NCBI GenBank assembly: GCA_020310875.1
Contig: CM035422.1
Span: 58,543,796-58,607,795, forward strand
DNA from: Ceratopteris richardii
Taxonomy: Eukaryota; Streptophyta; Polypodiopsida; Polypodiales; Pteridaceae
Length of the DNA: 64,000 nt
Direction of reading: 5' to 3'
Part shown: positions 21,780 through 34,500 of the stretch, piece by piece
Numbering within the stretch: the stretch's first letter is position 1
Layout of the letters: each line of letters opens with the position of its first letter
Notes under the pieces: generated by a model
Databases searched by the model: none
What the model was told of the DNA's origin: nothing
The model's input: the letters and a program-made list of their open reading frames with translations, nothing else
Translations under genes and position numbers: made by a program

Positions 21780-22720
21780 AGGTACGAGAGAACTTCAAGA
21801 AGTATGAAATTGAATATATAAGAATCTTAATGAGGATGCCAGAAAGAGAAGCCCTCATGGAAGAAGCTTATGATAACAAGAAGTGAAAAACAAAATCATA
21901 GTGACAATTGAGATAAAAAATTAACAAAGATCTTACATAGGAGATGTTCTCAATGACGAAAGGGAAAAGGATTTAATGAAGCTCCTATGCAAATATAGAG
22001 TTGTTCTAGATTGGATCTACAAGGAGTTGAAAGATTTCTATCTAGAAGTCTACTCAAATAGAGTCCCTATGACACTCAAGACTAAGCCCACAAAAAAGAA
22101 ACCATACACCTACAATGATACTTATGTTACTAAAATAAATGAGGATATCAATAGATTGAAAGACACTAATTCATTTACAAAATTGAACATACCTAATGTG
22201 TGTCTCCCATCATGGTAGTGACAAAAAAAAATGGTAAGCTATGTGTATAAATTTGATCAATTTAATGCAGCCACAATCTGGGATAGTCATCTGCTTCACA
22301 TTAGATAGCATTTATTGGAATGTATAGTATGCAAAGAGGTCTTTAGTTTTGTAACGGATTTTTAGGCTATAAACAAGTGGGGATTCACCTTGAAGATCAA
22401 CAAAAGATGGATTTTCTTTACTCAATAGGGAATCTGTGCGTTTCAAGTGATGCCATTTGGTCTCACTAATGCCTCTTCGACTTTTCAACATCTAACATGC
22501 CACATATAAAAGACTTTTTTGAGAAAGAATCTAGAGATTTATGGGGATTAATTTATGTGCACATTCTCACATTACAACGAATCACATAAGAAAAGGGCAA
22601 TTTTTTATCCATATAGTTTCCAAGAACGGTATATCAATTGACAAGATAAAATAAGATTCATTGTGGACTAGCTAGAGCTACTAGAGCTTTATCGGGGTCA
22701 ATTTGTATGCCTTTTTGAGG
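21780..22720 (+). pseudogene. Gypsy RT remnant (relative of 32962-49607)
   Basis: NFKKYEVEYIRILMRMPERE parallels the stretch ahead of RT in the large gypsy element. KYRVVLDWIYKELKDFY, RVPMTLKTKPTKKKPYTYND and VTKKNGKL then follow its RT. Past that point this copy keeps the segment CAFQVMPFGLTNASSTFQ, which the large element has lost, then a decayed FLRKNLEIYGD in place of the YVDD box. Stops and shifts are frequent. Confidence 0.8.
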
Positions 22721-22959
22721 AATAATGTGTCTAAATAGTGAATTGTAGGATACGGCAAAAATAGGTTTGATTGGAAATAGGCATAATAAGTACTCTTTGC
22801 ACTTAAGAAAATAGAACTTTCTGGTGGAAAATCATAGTTCCCCTTGTTTTGTGATAAAAACGGTGGGTGTGTCAGATATGAAGAATTGAGTAAATGAGGT
22901 GGAACATAATTAGTGGAGGATTATCTAGGTTCTTGTATAATCACATTTACTACCAACCA
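22721..22959. other. No clear gene
   Basis: Probably the decayed downstream part of the gypsy remnant; no domain is visible. Confidence 0.3.
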
Positions 22960-23320
22960 ATTTTGTGGTCTTTCATTATACGAACAAGTGTCGATGGAAT
23001 GGGTGGTACATTCACAAATGGCATAGTAGATTTGATTGAAGGCACAATTTGCAACAATATGGACCAGATTCTTGGACACAGAAGACTTGTTTCAATGGTT
23101 TCTCATATTTATTCTTCCTAGTTCATATTGAGTCCATATCTTTAGCAAATCCTCCAATTTTATGTTCTAATTGTAGTGTCATATCTATAAAAACTTCCAA
23201 ACTCATCCACTTACATTGGATGAACATAATTTGTCATATTTGGGGGTTCAGCCCATTGATAAACCATTGTATAAAAACATTTGGTTGTAGAGCTTCATTT
23301 GTTGCAGTTAGCTTCTTAAA
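22960..23320 (-). pseudogene. Possible gypsy Gag fragment, antisense
   Basis: The minus strand reads DAFKKLTATNEAL, then FINGLNPQI and SLEVFIDMTLQLEHKI. This resembles the end of the retrotransposon Gag domain, where a short F-x-GL segment is followed by an A-L-x-LE helix. It is short and frame-broken, and it points opposite to the Gag that starts at 23335. Confidence 0.35.
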
Positions 23321-23334
23321 TGCATCTAAAAAAT

Positions 23335-25270
23335 AGTTGCATAGCACCAACATTTAAGGGGGATGATCATGAAAGAAATAAGGATTTCGTCTACACTTGC
23401 TTGCAAAAGTGTAATGACCTACATCAAGTAAAGGCCACCCCACCTGAGTATTGTGTGCTAAATGTGAGTCTCTTGCTTGGCCCACATGCTTGCAAGTGGT
23501 GAATGAGTCTCAAGGAGGTGAGTTCCATCCCTATGGATTGAACTCAATTTTAAACTCTCTTCTTTAAGGAGTGTCTTCTTGAGAATGAGGAAGAGAAGAA
23601 TTCGGATGAGTAGGATAGGATTACGTAGAGAGGTAGAACTTTTCCTATCTACATTTCCCACTACAAAGAGATCATACTGAACCTTAAGGGGTTAGATGAG
23701 TTCTAGGAGACTAGTGGGTTTTTTAGTGTCTTAGACAAGGCCATTAAGAGAGAGGTGAGAAGAAGCACACCAAAGACCTTTGAGGCGATCAAATATGCTA
23801 AGATCTATGAGGACCATAATCAACCTCAATATGATAGTATGGAGATGGGTCAGCCCCTCAAACTTGTTAGTACAACTAAGTTCAAGAAGAAAGTAACTAT
23901 GGGTAAAAACAAAGTCTTTATATAGAAACAAAGATCACAAGTGCCCAAGTTACCTACTGAGTAGTATGAGAGGGCTGAGAAGAAAAACTTGTGTTTTAGG
24001 TGCCTCTCTCCTATCCATCTACAATGGAACTATCCACTTAGGAAAGGGGAAGAAAAGAAGCAAGGAACAGGGACTAGTAGGGCCCTTGATAAGGGCAAGA
24101 ATGTGCTCCACCTAATGAAGACACTTCCTATACATGGCAACTTTAGCTACAAGGAGGTGCAAGTGATGCATGAGGATATTGAACACATTTGATGTTTGAC
24201 TCAGTCACTATGGTAATAGCACTTTGGACCACATGATCTAGTCAAACTTCATGGTAGTGTTTACAAAACTAGGGTGAGATTCATGATACATGGCTCCACC
24301 ACACAACTTCATAAACTATGATCTCATCAAGAAGCTATAAATTTCCCAATAGGCTAGTGCACATAATCACATAGTATCTATGATGCAAGGGTAAGATAAG
24401 AGGATATGAGATACATAGTATTCAATTTAAAAGTCCAAATATGGGGATACACTAGCCTTGCAGATTTCCAAATCATGAACATGGAGATGATAGATCTTGT
24501 TTTAGGAAGAGCGTGGCTATGGGGGTCAGGAGACACAGTTAAATAGAGTTACCAAAACAACACTCTTTAATTTATTAAGATTCAAATTAATTTTTCTAAT
24601 CAAGGAGAGCAATATACCAAATACACCTCTCATCATATCTTTAGAGTTTTATAGTCTTTTTCATTATGATCATGTACAAGAGATCTTTTTGTTGTATAGT
24701 CATGATCTTGATCATTGTATAGAAATTTCATATGATGTTTATTTTCATGTGAGTAATGTAAATATGGATAAGAATTTCTATTATTTGTTTTGTAAGAGTG
24801 TGTAGTCAAAAGTTTTAAGGATCTTATGTTTGAATTCAGAGATGTTTTCTCCACTAAATTACCCAAAAGGCAACCACTTGAGCGAGAGAACATTGACATG
24901 CCATTGAGGTAGTTACTAAAACTCACCCTTTTTGTAAGCCACCTTATAGACTTAGTGTTTCACTACATGAGGAGGTAGAGAAGCAGCTTCAAAACTATTT
25001 AGATAAAGGCTTCATTAGACCTAGTAACTCACCCTAGGCATCAACAATGCTCTTAGTTAAAAAGAAATATGGATTAATGAGACTTTGTATAGGATATATG
25101 GCATTGAATAAGGTAATGATAAAAAATATGTTTCCAATGCCTAGGTTGGAAGACCTATTTGATCAGTTACATCAATCTAAGTATTTTACCAAGCTTGATC
25201 TTAGGTGAGAATATCATCGGATTAGGATTAGGTTAGAGGATGTCCCTAAACTAATTTTAGGGCTAGATGT
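23335..25270 (+). pseudogene. Gypsy gag-PR-RT remnant
   Basis: Gag-like stretches (SCIAPTFKGDD, TFEAIKYAKIYEDH) lead to a decayed zinc knuckle (LCFRCLSPIHLQWNY near 23984). Then comes a protease-like stretch (VRFMIHGSTT where the DSGST triad is expected, ending DLVLGRAWLWG near 24507). RT follows from about 24830: [56 protein letters not shown] and IRIRLEDVPK. The reading is cut at 25270 by the insertion of the copia element at 25271. No continuation was found beyond that element, because its far end is truncated. Confidence 0.8.
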
Positions 25271-25670
25271 TGTCACGAGGAAGGAGATAAGGAAGAGAGC
25301 TCACACACACACACACACACACTCACTCTCAAGGACAAGCACACACACACATTGAGGCAAGGAAGAGTAGTCTTCTTCTTCTTCTTCTTCTTCTTCTTCT
25401 ATTACATAAAAAGGAATGTACAAGAATGACCTAAAAACAAGAATACAACAAGTGCAATATATGAAGATCAATACATGAGGAAAAAAATAATGTCCGCGAA
25501 TGAGTGAGCTGGCAAGGAACAAATGTGCCATGACTCTCGGTAGATAAATCTAATAAATCTCAATGAAGTATCCCTGACATACACCGGCGTGACCACTATA
25601 CATGTAAGAGAAATGAAAAACTGGTATATGTCATCTTGGATCATCACATGTTGAGCTTGATATCTCAACA
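25271..25670 (-). repeat. 3' LTR with microsatellites
   Basis: It is 400 bp, from TGTCACGAGG to ...ATCTCAACA on the plus strand. It contains a CA run near 25301-25322 and a CTT run near 25373-25400. The 5' LTR has a shorter CA run at 30364-30374. Confidence 0.88.
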
Positions 25671-25683
25671 CTCCCCCTCAAGC
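25671..25683 (-). promoter_or_regulatory. Polypurine tract
   Basis: The minus strand reads GCTTGAGGGGGAG, adjacent to the LTR start at 25670. Confidence 0.8.
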
Positions 25684-28600
25684 TCAAAGTCATATCCTGC
25701 AATCCAAACATCTCCCAAAAATTCTTCAACTTCTCAGCTCCAAGTGCTTTGGTGAAAATATCAACAACCTGCTCATCTGTTCTCACATAAACAAGATCAA
25801 TATCACCTGCTAATACATTCTCTTTGATGAAGTGATAATGTACCTCGATATGCTTTGTTCTAGCATGAAAAACAGGATTCTATGCTAATTGTATGCTACT
25901 GAGATTATCACAATAGATAGTGATAGGCTTTTGCACTTCCACCCCTAAATCTGCAAGTAGCATCTCCAGCCATGATGCCTCACATGCTGCATCGCAGCAC
26001 CTCTATACTCAGCTTATGTACTCGACAAAGCAACACTGGATTGCTTCTTGCTGCTCCATGTAATAGTTGCATTCCCAAGTGAGAATAGAAAACCACTAGT
26101 AGATCTTCTATCTGGAATGCTACCAGCCCAATCTGAATCAGTGTATCCAAACCTGCAAATCTACACCAGCCTCATAAAACAATGCATAATCCAAAGTAGC
26201 ACTCACATAACGTAGAGTGCACCTCAGAGCATCCAAATGTGGCTTCTTGGGAACCTACATAAAATGACTTTCAAGTCCAATAGTATAACTTAGATCAAGC
26301 CTTGTAATTGTGATATATATAAGACTTTCCACAATTTTCCTGTACATAGTAGCATTTTCCAATGCTTCACCTGATGTAATATCCAACTTCAAATTCTGAT
26401 CTAATGGAATAGAAATTGGCCTACAATTAGCCACACCATACTTTTGTAGCATATTCAAGGCATATTGCCTTTACGGCATCCATATACCTATTTCTGTATG
26501 TATAAACTCAATGCCCAAGAAATAGTGCAGCACCCCAAGATCTTTCATGTCGAATTCCTCCATAAGAAGCTGCTTTACCTCTTTGATGCTTCCTTCATTA
26601 TCACCAGCTACAATCAGGTCATCAACATAAATAGCCACAATAGTGATGCCATCATCAGCCTTCCTTGCATATAGTGAGTGATCTGCATCACACATAGAAA
26701 ATCCAATGCTGGTTAAGTAATCAACAATCCTTGCATGCGATGCACGAGGGGCTTGCTTTAGCCCATACAAAGCCTTTTGTAAGCTGCAAACATATTCTGG
26801 ATTCTTTGAATCTTCATATCCTTGTGGCTGGTTGTAACTCACCATGTAGGAAAGCATTCTTCACATCCATCTGATGCAAAGTCCATCCTTCTACTGTAGC
26901 TAATGCAACAAGTGTTTTGACAGTAGACATTTTATCAACAGGGCTGAAAGTTTCCTCATAATCAATGCCATATGTCTATGCATATCCTTTAGCTACCAAT
27001 CGTGCTTTATACCTACTTATGCTACCATCAGCATTATGTTTTACCTTGTAAACCCATTTGCAGCCTATGGGTTTCTTTCCTTGCGGAAATGGAACTAGCT
27101 TCCACGTATCATTTCCATAAAGTGAATCCATCTCCTCATCCATAGCTTTTTCCCAATTTGGAATTCCAATTGCATCTTCAAAGCAAGAAGGTTCAGCATC
27201 TTGTATTACCTTTGTCATGTAGGCACAATGACGAGCCATATAACTATCATACGTCAATCATTGCACTGAATTCCGCATCCTCCCATATATTCTTGGTGCT
27301 GGATCACTTCTCCTTGTATCATTTGCATGTGCTCTTCTTACTCCTGGAGTCTTCATAAAGGGCAATCCAAGTTCCTCATCAAGAATCTTTTCTGAACTAC
27401 TTGAATTTCCATCAACGTCTTCAAAACCTGCACATGTTTTACAACCTGCAAAAAGCTTTTCTTTACCTTTCTTGGATGTATTTGATGAATTTGCTGGACT
27501 AAAATTTCCATGTAATCTTCCACTCCATGGATTTGATTTGGAACTATTGCTTGGTGATGCATCCGGTCCACTCAAAACTTGTGATTATGCACTTCATTTT
27601 TCAGCATTTTCTTTGTCATTTGGTTCAAGATTCAGTCCTTCTTTGGCATCTGCATAGAAGCTTGACATCTCATCAAATATCACATCTCTGCTCACCTTTA
27701 CCTGTCGTGTGAGTGGGTTATAACATTTATATCCCTTTTGCTCAAGGGAGTAACCAATGAAGACACACTTTTCTGCTTTTGGATCAAGCTTCGTCCTCAA
27801 TTCATCTGGGACATGTACATATGCAATACAGCCAAAAACTGTCAGATGTGATAAGTTTGGCTTTTTAGCTGTAAACTTCTCTTCAGGTGTAACTTGATGT
27901 ACAACAGCAGTCGGAGTTCTGTTCATGATGTATACAGCAGTATGCACAACTTCTGCCCAACAACAATGAGGCATATTCTTCTCAGCCATCAAGGCTCTTG
28001 CTATTTCTGCAATATCTCTATTTTTGCATTCAGCAACACCATTCTGTTGCGGTGTGTACCTGCAGGAAAACTGATGCCAAATTCCATGATTTTTTAGAAA
28101 ACTATTGAACTCATTTGACATGTATTTACCTCCTCCATCAGATCTTAATGTCTGAATATACTTCCTTGTCTATTTTTCCACCATAGCTTTAAAATTCTGG
28201 AAGTGAGTGAACACCTCGCTCTTCTCTTTCATGAAATATACCCATACTTTGCGTGTATGGTCATCAATGCAAGTAACATGAAACCTGCAACCACCCATAG
28301 ATGTAGTCTTTGTTGGACCCCAAACATCTATATGTACTACTTCTAGTACATTCTCACTAACATGCTTGTCATGTGGATATGATGCTCTTGACTATTTACC
28401 AAATTGACATACTGCACATACCTTTTGCATTTCTGCAACTTTCAAGTTTGGTAGTCCATGGATAATCTCCTTTGACTGCATCAATTTTAGCCTTTGCAAG
28501 TTTGCATGTCCAATCCGTTTGCAATAACTCCTGCACCTTTTGCAAACATGGCTGCATTCATTTCAGGAATCTTCACATTTAAGGTGAACATCCTACCAAC

Positions 28601-29933
28601 TTTGTTTCCTTTGGCAACCAGTCGTCCATCCTACTTGTACTCTTCTACATATAATCCATCAACATTGAACTTGACTTGTAATCCGTGGTCAACCATTTGT
28701 CCAATAGAAACCAAATTCTTTGTTATATTTGGAACATGCAACACATCAGCAAGATGTTTTACCTTTCCATCCTCCATCGATAGTGCTATGTTTCCTATAT
28801 GCTCAATAGGATGTGATGTGTCATTACCTGTTTGAACATATCCAGGAACTGGCAATTTTTGCAAAGTACTAAACCATTCCGCATGACTAGTTTGTGATTG
28901 AAGCACCTGAATCAACATACTAGACATTATCATTTGATTTTGAGACACCAATAGACATCGTATTCATCATGTAATGTTGAACCATAAATAGCTTCTCAGA
29001 ATCATATGCACTTGTGGATGCATAGTTATTCCACTGCCTTCTATTATTTTGATTCTTCAACCTGCAATCACGTTCAAAGTGTCCAGGTTTACCACACTTC
29101 CAGCATCCTTTACTATCATTAACAGAATCATTTCTTTGGAAATTTCTGCAACCTCTTTGGCTACCCCTGCCTCGAAATTGTCCTCTTCCTCCTCCATGAT
29201 TTTGTTGTTGACCTTGGTCTTGGTTACTATTTCCTCTTCCACTTTCAAAACCTCTACCTCTGCCTCTTCCTCTTCCTCTACCAAAGTAGAATACCTGCTC
29301 AGAACTAGGCTTTCCTTAGGAGTTTGAATCCTCACCAAGACTCTTTTCTTCAATAATCAGCATAGATACTAGATCAACAAAATTTGGAATATTTTCCTTG
29401 GTCTATATAGAAGTTCTAAACTGCTTATATGCAGCTCTTAAACCACGAAGGCATACTTCCACCTTATCATCATCATCTACATTCACTCCAATAGATGCAA
29501 GTGACTCACATATGCTTTTGATTTTCAGGGTATAGTCACTTATCGACATGCTCTTTTTCTCCAAGGTATGCAGCTTGTTCTTGAGTTGCAATTTTTGTGT
29601 CTTTGTATTGGTCTCATACAATGTGACCAAACTATTCCAAGCCTCTTTCGGAGTCTTGGCATCCTATATGTGCCCAATCATGCTATCGTGTATGCTAACA
29701 CATAGCCAATACATTACCTTTCGTGCTCCTTGATTCCATTCCTCATATGCTCTTATTTGTTCTGCATTCTGATTCCTCTCTAGTAACTATGGAGCATTTT
29801 CGTTCTCTCCTTCGATGTACTTCTAGTAGCCTTTTCCCATCAAGAAATTTGTCATTCTGAATCTCCAAGCATGGAAGTTGTTCTTGTCCAGCTTATTGCT
29901 CATAAGCTGACTCATTCCATCTGCATTTGCCAT
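25684..29933 (-). pseudogene. Copia gag-pol, broken
   Basis: The start is ATG at 29933 (MANADGMSQLMSNK). Gag runs to about 29350 with LYETNTKTQKLQLKNKL and CLRGLRAAYKQF; zinc knuckle CWKCGKPGHFERDC near 29060-29100; protease near 28900 (related YVDSGAS pattern, frame-shifted); pre-integrase with VPNITKNLVSIGQMV; integrase to 27594 (FSCRYTPQQNGVAE, CWAEVVHTAVY); linker; RT with [14 protein letters not shown] and [10 protein letters not shown] motifs and IYVDDLIVAGD near 26610; RNase H down to 25684. In-frame stops and shifts separate the open pieces (for example near 29401, 27590, 26975 and 26460). This family is distinct from the one at 9127-18740. Confidence 0.88.
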
Positions 29934-30318
29934 TTCTGCAGCAATTCACAACACTGCAAAACACTACAAGCAGCACTTCTGCTTGAACACTGTCGCACTA
30001 TGATGTGATAGCTCGATCTCAAATAGTTTCATGTATCAATAGTACACCAAATCACTTGAAATTCTAGAATTAGAGTATATGAGTGTTTCCAAACACAACG
30101 CAAGTTACAGTTTCTAAAACTGACCTGGTTTTTTTGTGGGCCCTACCTTGCTGGCTCGAAATAGAGATCGAGATGGCTCCAAAACTTTGATCTAACTACC
30201 TTCTACCTTCATGCCGATTTTCGTAGAAAATGGAGGTCGTTTGTGAATCACATTTTCTCCACGCCTTGCTGTGTACACTTCACCGTCGCCTTCTCCACGA
30301 GCTCTCTACAACCACGCT
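29934..30318 (-). other. Leader between primer-binding site and gag
   Basis: Untranslated leader of about 385 bases, no motif seen. Confidence 0.6.
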
Positions 30319-30331
30319 GGCTCTGATACCA
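30319..30331 (-). promoter_or_regulatory. Primer-binding site, initiator-Met tRNA
   Basis: The minus strand reads TGGTATCAGAGCC, directly after the LTR end at 30332. Confidence 0.92.
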
Positions 30332-30573
30332 TGTCACGAGGAAGGAGATAAGGAAGAGACTTCACACACACACTCTCACTCTCAAGGAGAAGCATTCACA
30401 TAGATTGAGGCAAGGAAGAGTAGTCTTCTTCTTCTTCTTCTTCTTCTTCTATTACATAAAAAGGAATGTACAAGAATGACCTAAAAACAAGAATACAACA
30501 AGTGCAATATATAAAGATCAATACATAAGGAAAAACTTAATGTCCACGAATGAGTGAGCTGGAAAGGAACAAA
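30332..30573 (-). repeat. 5' LTR, truncated
   Basis: It matches 25271-25527 and stops after ...GGAACAAATGTG. The remaining start of the LTR is missing and integrase coding DNA of another element follows. Confidence 0.88.
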
Positions 30574-32961
30574 TGTGGCTTTCATAGATGATTGTAGCAG
30601 GTGGACCATTTTGTTTTTCATGAAGCACAAGGATGAAGTGTCTAATTGCTTTAAGAAGTATATTGCTCTTGTTGAAAACCAAACAGGTAGGACTTTAAAA
30701 AGACTTAGATCAGATGGTGGAGGAGAATACTTCTCTTCTGAATTTGATGCCTTCTTGCATGAAAGAGGCATTAAAAGGGAAGTCACTACAAGGTATACAC
30801 CCGAACTCAATGGTGTAGCAGAGAGGAGGAACAGAGCTATTGTCGAAGCAGCAAGGTCCATGCTCAACGAAAAGGGATTGCCGAACTACCTATGGGCAGA
30901 GGCTGTGTCGACAGCCACATATCTCATAAATAGACTTCCATCTAAGTCACTAGATGGAACCACTCCATATGAAGTGTGGAATGGAAGAAGACATAGTCTA
31001 GAGCATTGTAAAATCTTTGGATGCTTAGCCTATGCTCACATTCCTTCTCAAGTAAGAGGGAAATTGGATCCCAAGGTAGAGAAGTGTGTATTCATTGGTT
31101 ATGAGCAAAACCAAAAAGGATATAGATTGTAGAATCCAACCAATAAAGGATTTTCTGTGAGTAGAGATGTAATTTTTGATGAAAACAAATCATGGTTTGA
31201 TGATGATAGGAAAGTGAAGCTTCCATATGACTTGGATGAAGATTTTCCATCACTTCAACCAAAGGAGCCAAAGCAGATTGAAGAAAGTGATTCGGAGATT
31301 GACCTAGAAGACTTGGAAAGACTAAAGCTATGGAAGAACAAAGGTAAAGCAAAGATGCAGGATGCTACATATGGATCCGAGAGCTCACATCAACCACTTA
31401 GAAGGTCTTCAAGGGAGAAGAAGAAACCAGAGAGGTTTGGTTATGATACTTCTTTGGTCACCAAGCACTCAATCTACATTGCAAAGGATTCAACCAATGA
31501 AGAACCTACCACATTTGAAGAAGCACAAAGCAAGAAAGCTTGGAGAGATGCAATGGATGAAGAAATGGAAGCCTTGAAGGAGAATGACACTTGGGAGCTT
31601 GTACCTAACAAGCCATCTATGAAGATAATCGGATCTCGATGGATATACAAAATCAAGAGGAATCCAGATGGAAGTATAAATAGACACAAAGCAAGGTTAG
31701 TTGCTAAAGGGTTTGCTCAAACCCATGGTATTGATTATGAGGAGACTTTCTCTCCTGTTGCAAAAATGCCTACAATTAGGGTTCTCATTAGTCTTGCTGC
31801 ATCTAGAAATTGGAATCTTTATCAACTTGATGTAAAGAATGCTTTCTTGAATGGATGGATTTCTGAGGAAGTGTATATGGCACAACCTCCTGGATATGAG
31901 GATGCACATCATCCTAACTATGTATGCAAACTAAAGAAAGCTTTGTATGGATTGAAGCAAGCTCCAAGAGCTTGGAATTTCAGATTGGTGACTTATTTGC
32001 AGGACCAAGGATTCAAAGCTAGCAAGGCGGATACCTCTTTGTTCATAAAGAGGAATGGATCTGAAGTGATCTATTTATGTGTGTATGTTGATGATATTAT
32101 TATCACAGGCAATGATCTTGAAGGAATCAAATAGGTAAAGAGTCAAATGAAGGAGGAGTTCAAAATAAGTGACCTCGGACCACTCACTTATTTTCTTGGA
32201 TTGGAGTTGATCTACACAGATTCAGGTATATACATCACACAAAGGAAGTATGTCCATGACATGCTCGTCAAGTTCAAGATGGAAAATACCAAGTGTGCAG
32301 GTACACCTATGGAGCAAAATCATAAGCTTAGTGCTTATGAAGGAGAGCCAATCGAAGACATCACAAGCTATCAAAGCTTGGTTGGAAGTTTGAACTATGC
32401 AACACTCACAAGGGTGGATATATGCTATAGTGTTAGCATATTGAGTCACTTTATGCATAAGCCAAGAAGACCACATATGGAAGCGGCCAAGAGAGTCCTC
32501 AAGTACCTAAAGGGGACCATGAATGAAGGTTTGTTTTATTCATTTACTTCAGATATTGAGCTAAAGTTCTACTCAGATGCAGATTGGGTCGGATCTAAAG
32601 ATGATAGAAGAAGCACATCAGGGTATATATCATTTGCAGGTTCAAAAATCATTTCTTGGTCATCGAAGAAGCAACCAACCGTGGCATTATCTTCTATCAA
32701 AGCTGAATATAGAGGTTTGGCTAATGCAACTCAAGAAATCATGTGGTTAAAGTCTTTGTACACAGATCTTGGACTTCGTTCTTCAACACCTCATATTTTT
32801 GGTGACAACACAAGCTCACTACATCTAGCAGCTAATCCGGTATACCATGCTAGAACCAAGCATATTGAAGTCCACTACCATTATGTAAGGGAGAAGCTAA
32901 TGAGCAAGGATATTCAACTATCCTATGTCTCTACAGATATGCAATGTGCCGACATGTTGAC
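30574..32961 (+). pseudogene. Copia pol, INT-RT-RH, first part
   Basis: It opens inside integrase (AFIDDCSRWTILFF) and keeps RSDGGGEY and ERRNR of the DDE core. Linker, RT ([47 protein letters not shown] at 32084-32095) and RNase H (YSDADWVGSKDDRR, HARTKHIEVHYHYVREK, MQCADML) follow in one frame. Stops TAG at 31130-31132 and 32132-32134 interrupt it; the second fits a Gln codon (IKQVKSQM). The gypsy insertion at 32962 cuts RNase H between ADML and TKAL; the rest is at 49608. Its 5' part was removed at 30573. Confidence 0.92.
32957..32961. repeat. Target-site duplication TTGAC (left)
   Basis: TTGAC precedes the gypsy LTR and is repeated at 49608-49612. Removing the element and one copy joins the copia reading frame. 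Confidence 0.95.
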
Positions 32962-33859
32962 TGTTGCAGAGCTAAAGAAAGCACAAAGCAGAGAAAAAGA
33001 CGGGCCCCAAAATTTTTCCGATTTGGACATCATATTTTTGTATCATAACCACTCTTGTAATATATTTTCCGTTGTAAAGGCACTAGAGGAGTCCTCTAGA
33101 TGCACCCCCCACAGAAGATTAGAAGCTTACCCATGTAAAATAGTAGGAAATTAGTCTTTTAGTGAATAAAGTGCCGGTCTCTTGTGTGAAAGGACCATTT
33201 TTAGGGCACTAGTATATAAGTCAAATATGACTCTTTGTAAGAGGACTTTTTGGCCATTGTGAGAATAGAGAGCACAGAAATTCGAATTTGTGTCTTCTTC
33301 ACTCTATATCTTCTTCTCTGTAAGCTTGTATGCATGTGTATTGCTTGGAAAGAGTGCTTGTGAGTGTTGTCTATCCATGAAAGTGTTTTTTTGTTGTAGT
33401 TAAGGTGTGTGCGAAGTGTAGGAAGTGCTGAAGTGTAGGAAGGTATTTCCCACAACTCAGTATTTCGCTCATAACTTGAAGTAGGAGTGTCAGAATTGAG
33501 TGAAATCACTGCCATTGGATGCGTCTTCTCGAGAGCTTCGAAACGCATATGCTATTTGCTATATTTGGAGTTCGGAGCTGGGAGAAAAGTCCAAAATACT
33601 GACGGCTGCTGCACCAAGTATCGTGACACCATGACCAACAGTTGAAGCTTGTTTGGATAAGTCTTTGCCTTGTTTACACTCTTTGAATAGTTCATTTGCA
33701 TTGATCATCACATGATTGCATGTCCTCATACACTCGGCTAGGTTTGTATACTCATCGGATTGATGTTTAAAAGCGTGTATCCCCACTATATGCACTTGAG
33801 AGGGGATCGAGGTATAGTCTCTTTCTCCGCAAGTCCCTAAGTTGGTACTTAGGTCAACA
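32962..33859 (+). repeat. 5' LTR of large gypsy
   Basis: It begins TGTTGCAGAG and ends GGTCAACA. It pairs with 48711-49607, with about 14 substitutions and one homopolymer difference seen by eye. Most clustered changes lie near 33450 (CACAACTCAG versus GTGACTCCAT). Confidence 0.95.
33213..33220 (+). promoter_or_regulatory. TATA box in gypsy 5' LTR
   Basis: TATATAAG lies about 250 bases into the LTR, and the same motif is at 48961 in the 3' LTR. It is the likely promoter for the genomic RNA. Confidence 0.55.
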
Positions 33860-33866
33860 CACTTTT

Positions 33867-33884
33867 TGGCACCGTTGCCGGGGA
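33867..33884 (+). promoter_or_regulatory. Primer-binding site, tRNA-Asp type
   Basis: TGGCACCGTTGCCGGGGA matches the 3' end of plant tRNA-Asp (complement TGGCGCCGTTGCCGGGGA) with one mismatch. It lies seven bases after the LTR. This primer is typical of Athila/Tat gypsy elements. Confidence 0.8.
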
Positions 33885-34500
33885 GTGACGAATCAAACCG
33901 AGGCATTCGTGTGATGGTAAGTAGCTTTTTGCATTGAAGCAAGAGGAGGAGTGGTGATTTTCTCTTCTTTGGTAAGTCATTTTCAACCGCACTTGCTACT
34001 TCTCATTCTTGGAGTGTGTGTAGTGAGTTGTTAGCCTAGAATAGGAAGAGTGAGGGAGTAGAGTAGGTAGCTAGAGTAGTGTTCAGTTGTTGTTTAGTTG
34101 AGTTCTTCTTTTGAAGTAGAAAAAAAAAAAAAAATCCCAAGTATAAAAGCCCAAAAAGTATCATTTTGCAAGTTACTTGTATCTTTGAGCAAGTATCGTG
34201 GAGAGCTATCGTCGAGTATCGTGAGGAGTTGTCAGAGATCGTGGAAGGAGTGTGGAGCTTTCAGAGTGTCGCAGAGCTAGTGAGGAGAGGTTGAGAGCTG
34301 AGAAAGAGTACAAGGTGAGCTCACATATTATTCTCTCAGCTCCTTTCCAAAATTCAAAGTGTTTAGGAGAAAACGATCTGCGTCAGGTATCGTTTAGGAC
34401 CTTCTAGGGGTAAAAGATGTGTTGTGATTGATACAGAGAGTGAGGTGAGGGTAGAAGACCTTGTGAAACATCTGTGTGTAATCAAAACTTGGAAAATCTT
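33885..34500 (+). other. Gypsy leader, part 1
   Basis: Non-coding leader with an A run near 34119-34134 and the first AGTATCGTG motifs (34190 onward). No ORF is credible. Confidence 0.6.

Larger units (their letters stand above)
25271..30573 (-). mobile_element. Copia retrotransposon, 5' LTR truncated
   Basis: On the minus strand: part of the 5' LTR (30573-30332), primer-binding site, gag-pol (29933-25684), polypurine tract and a full 400-bp 3' LTR (25670-25271). It inserted into a gypsy RT remnant (flank GATGT at 25266-25270). The matching duplication at the other side is missing because about 160 bp of the 5' LTR and its flank were removed at a junction with a plus-strand copia element at 30574. 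Confidence 0.88.
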
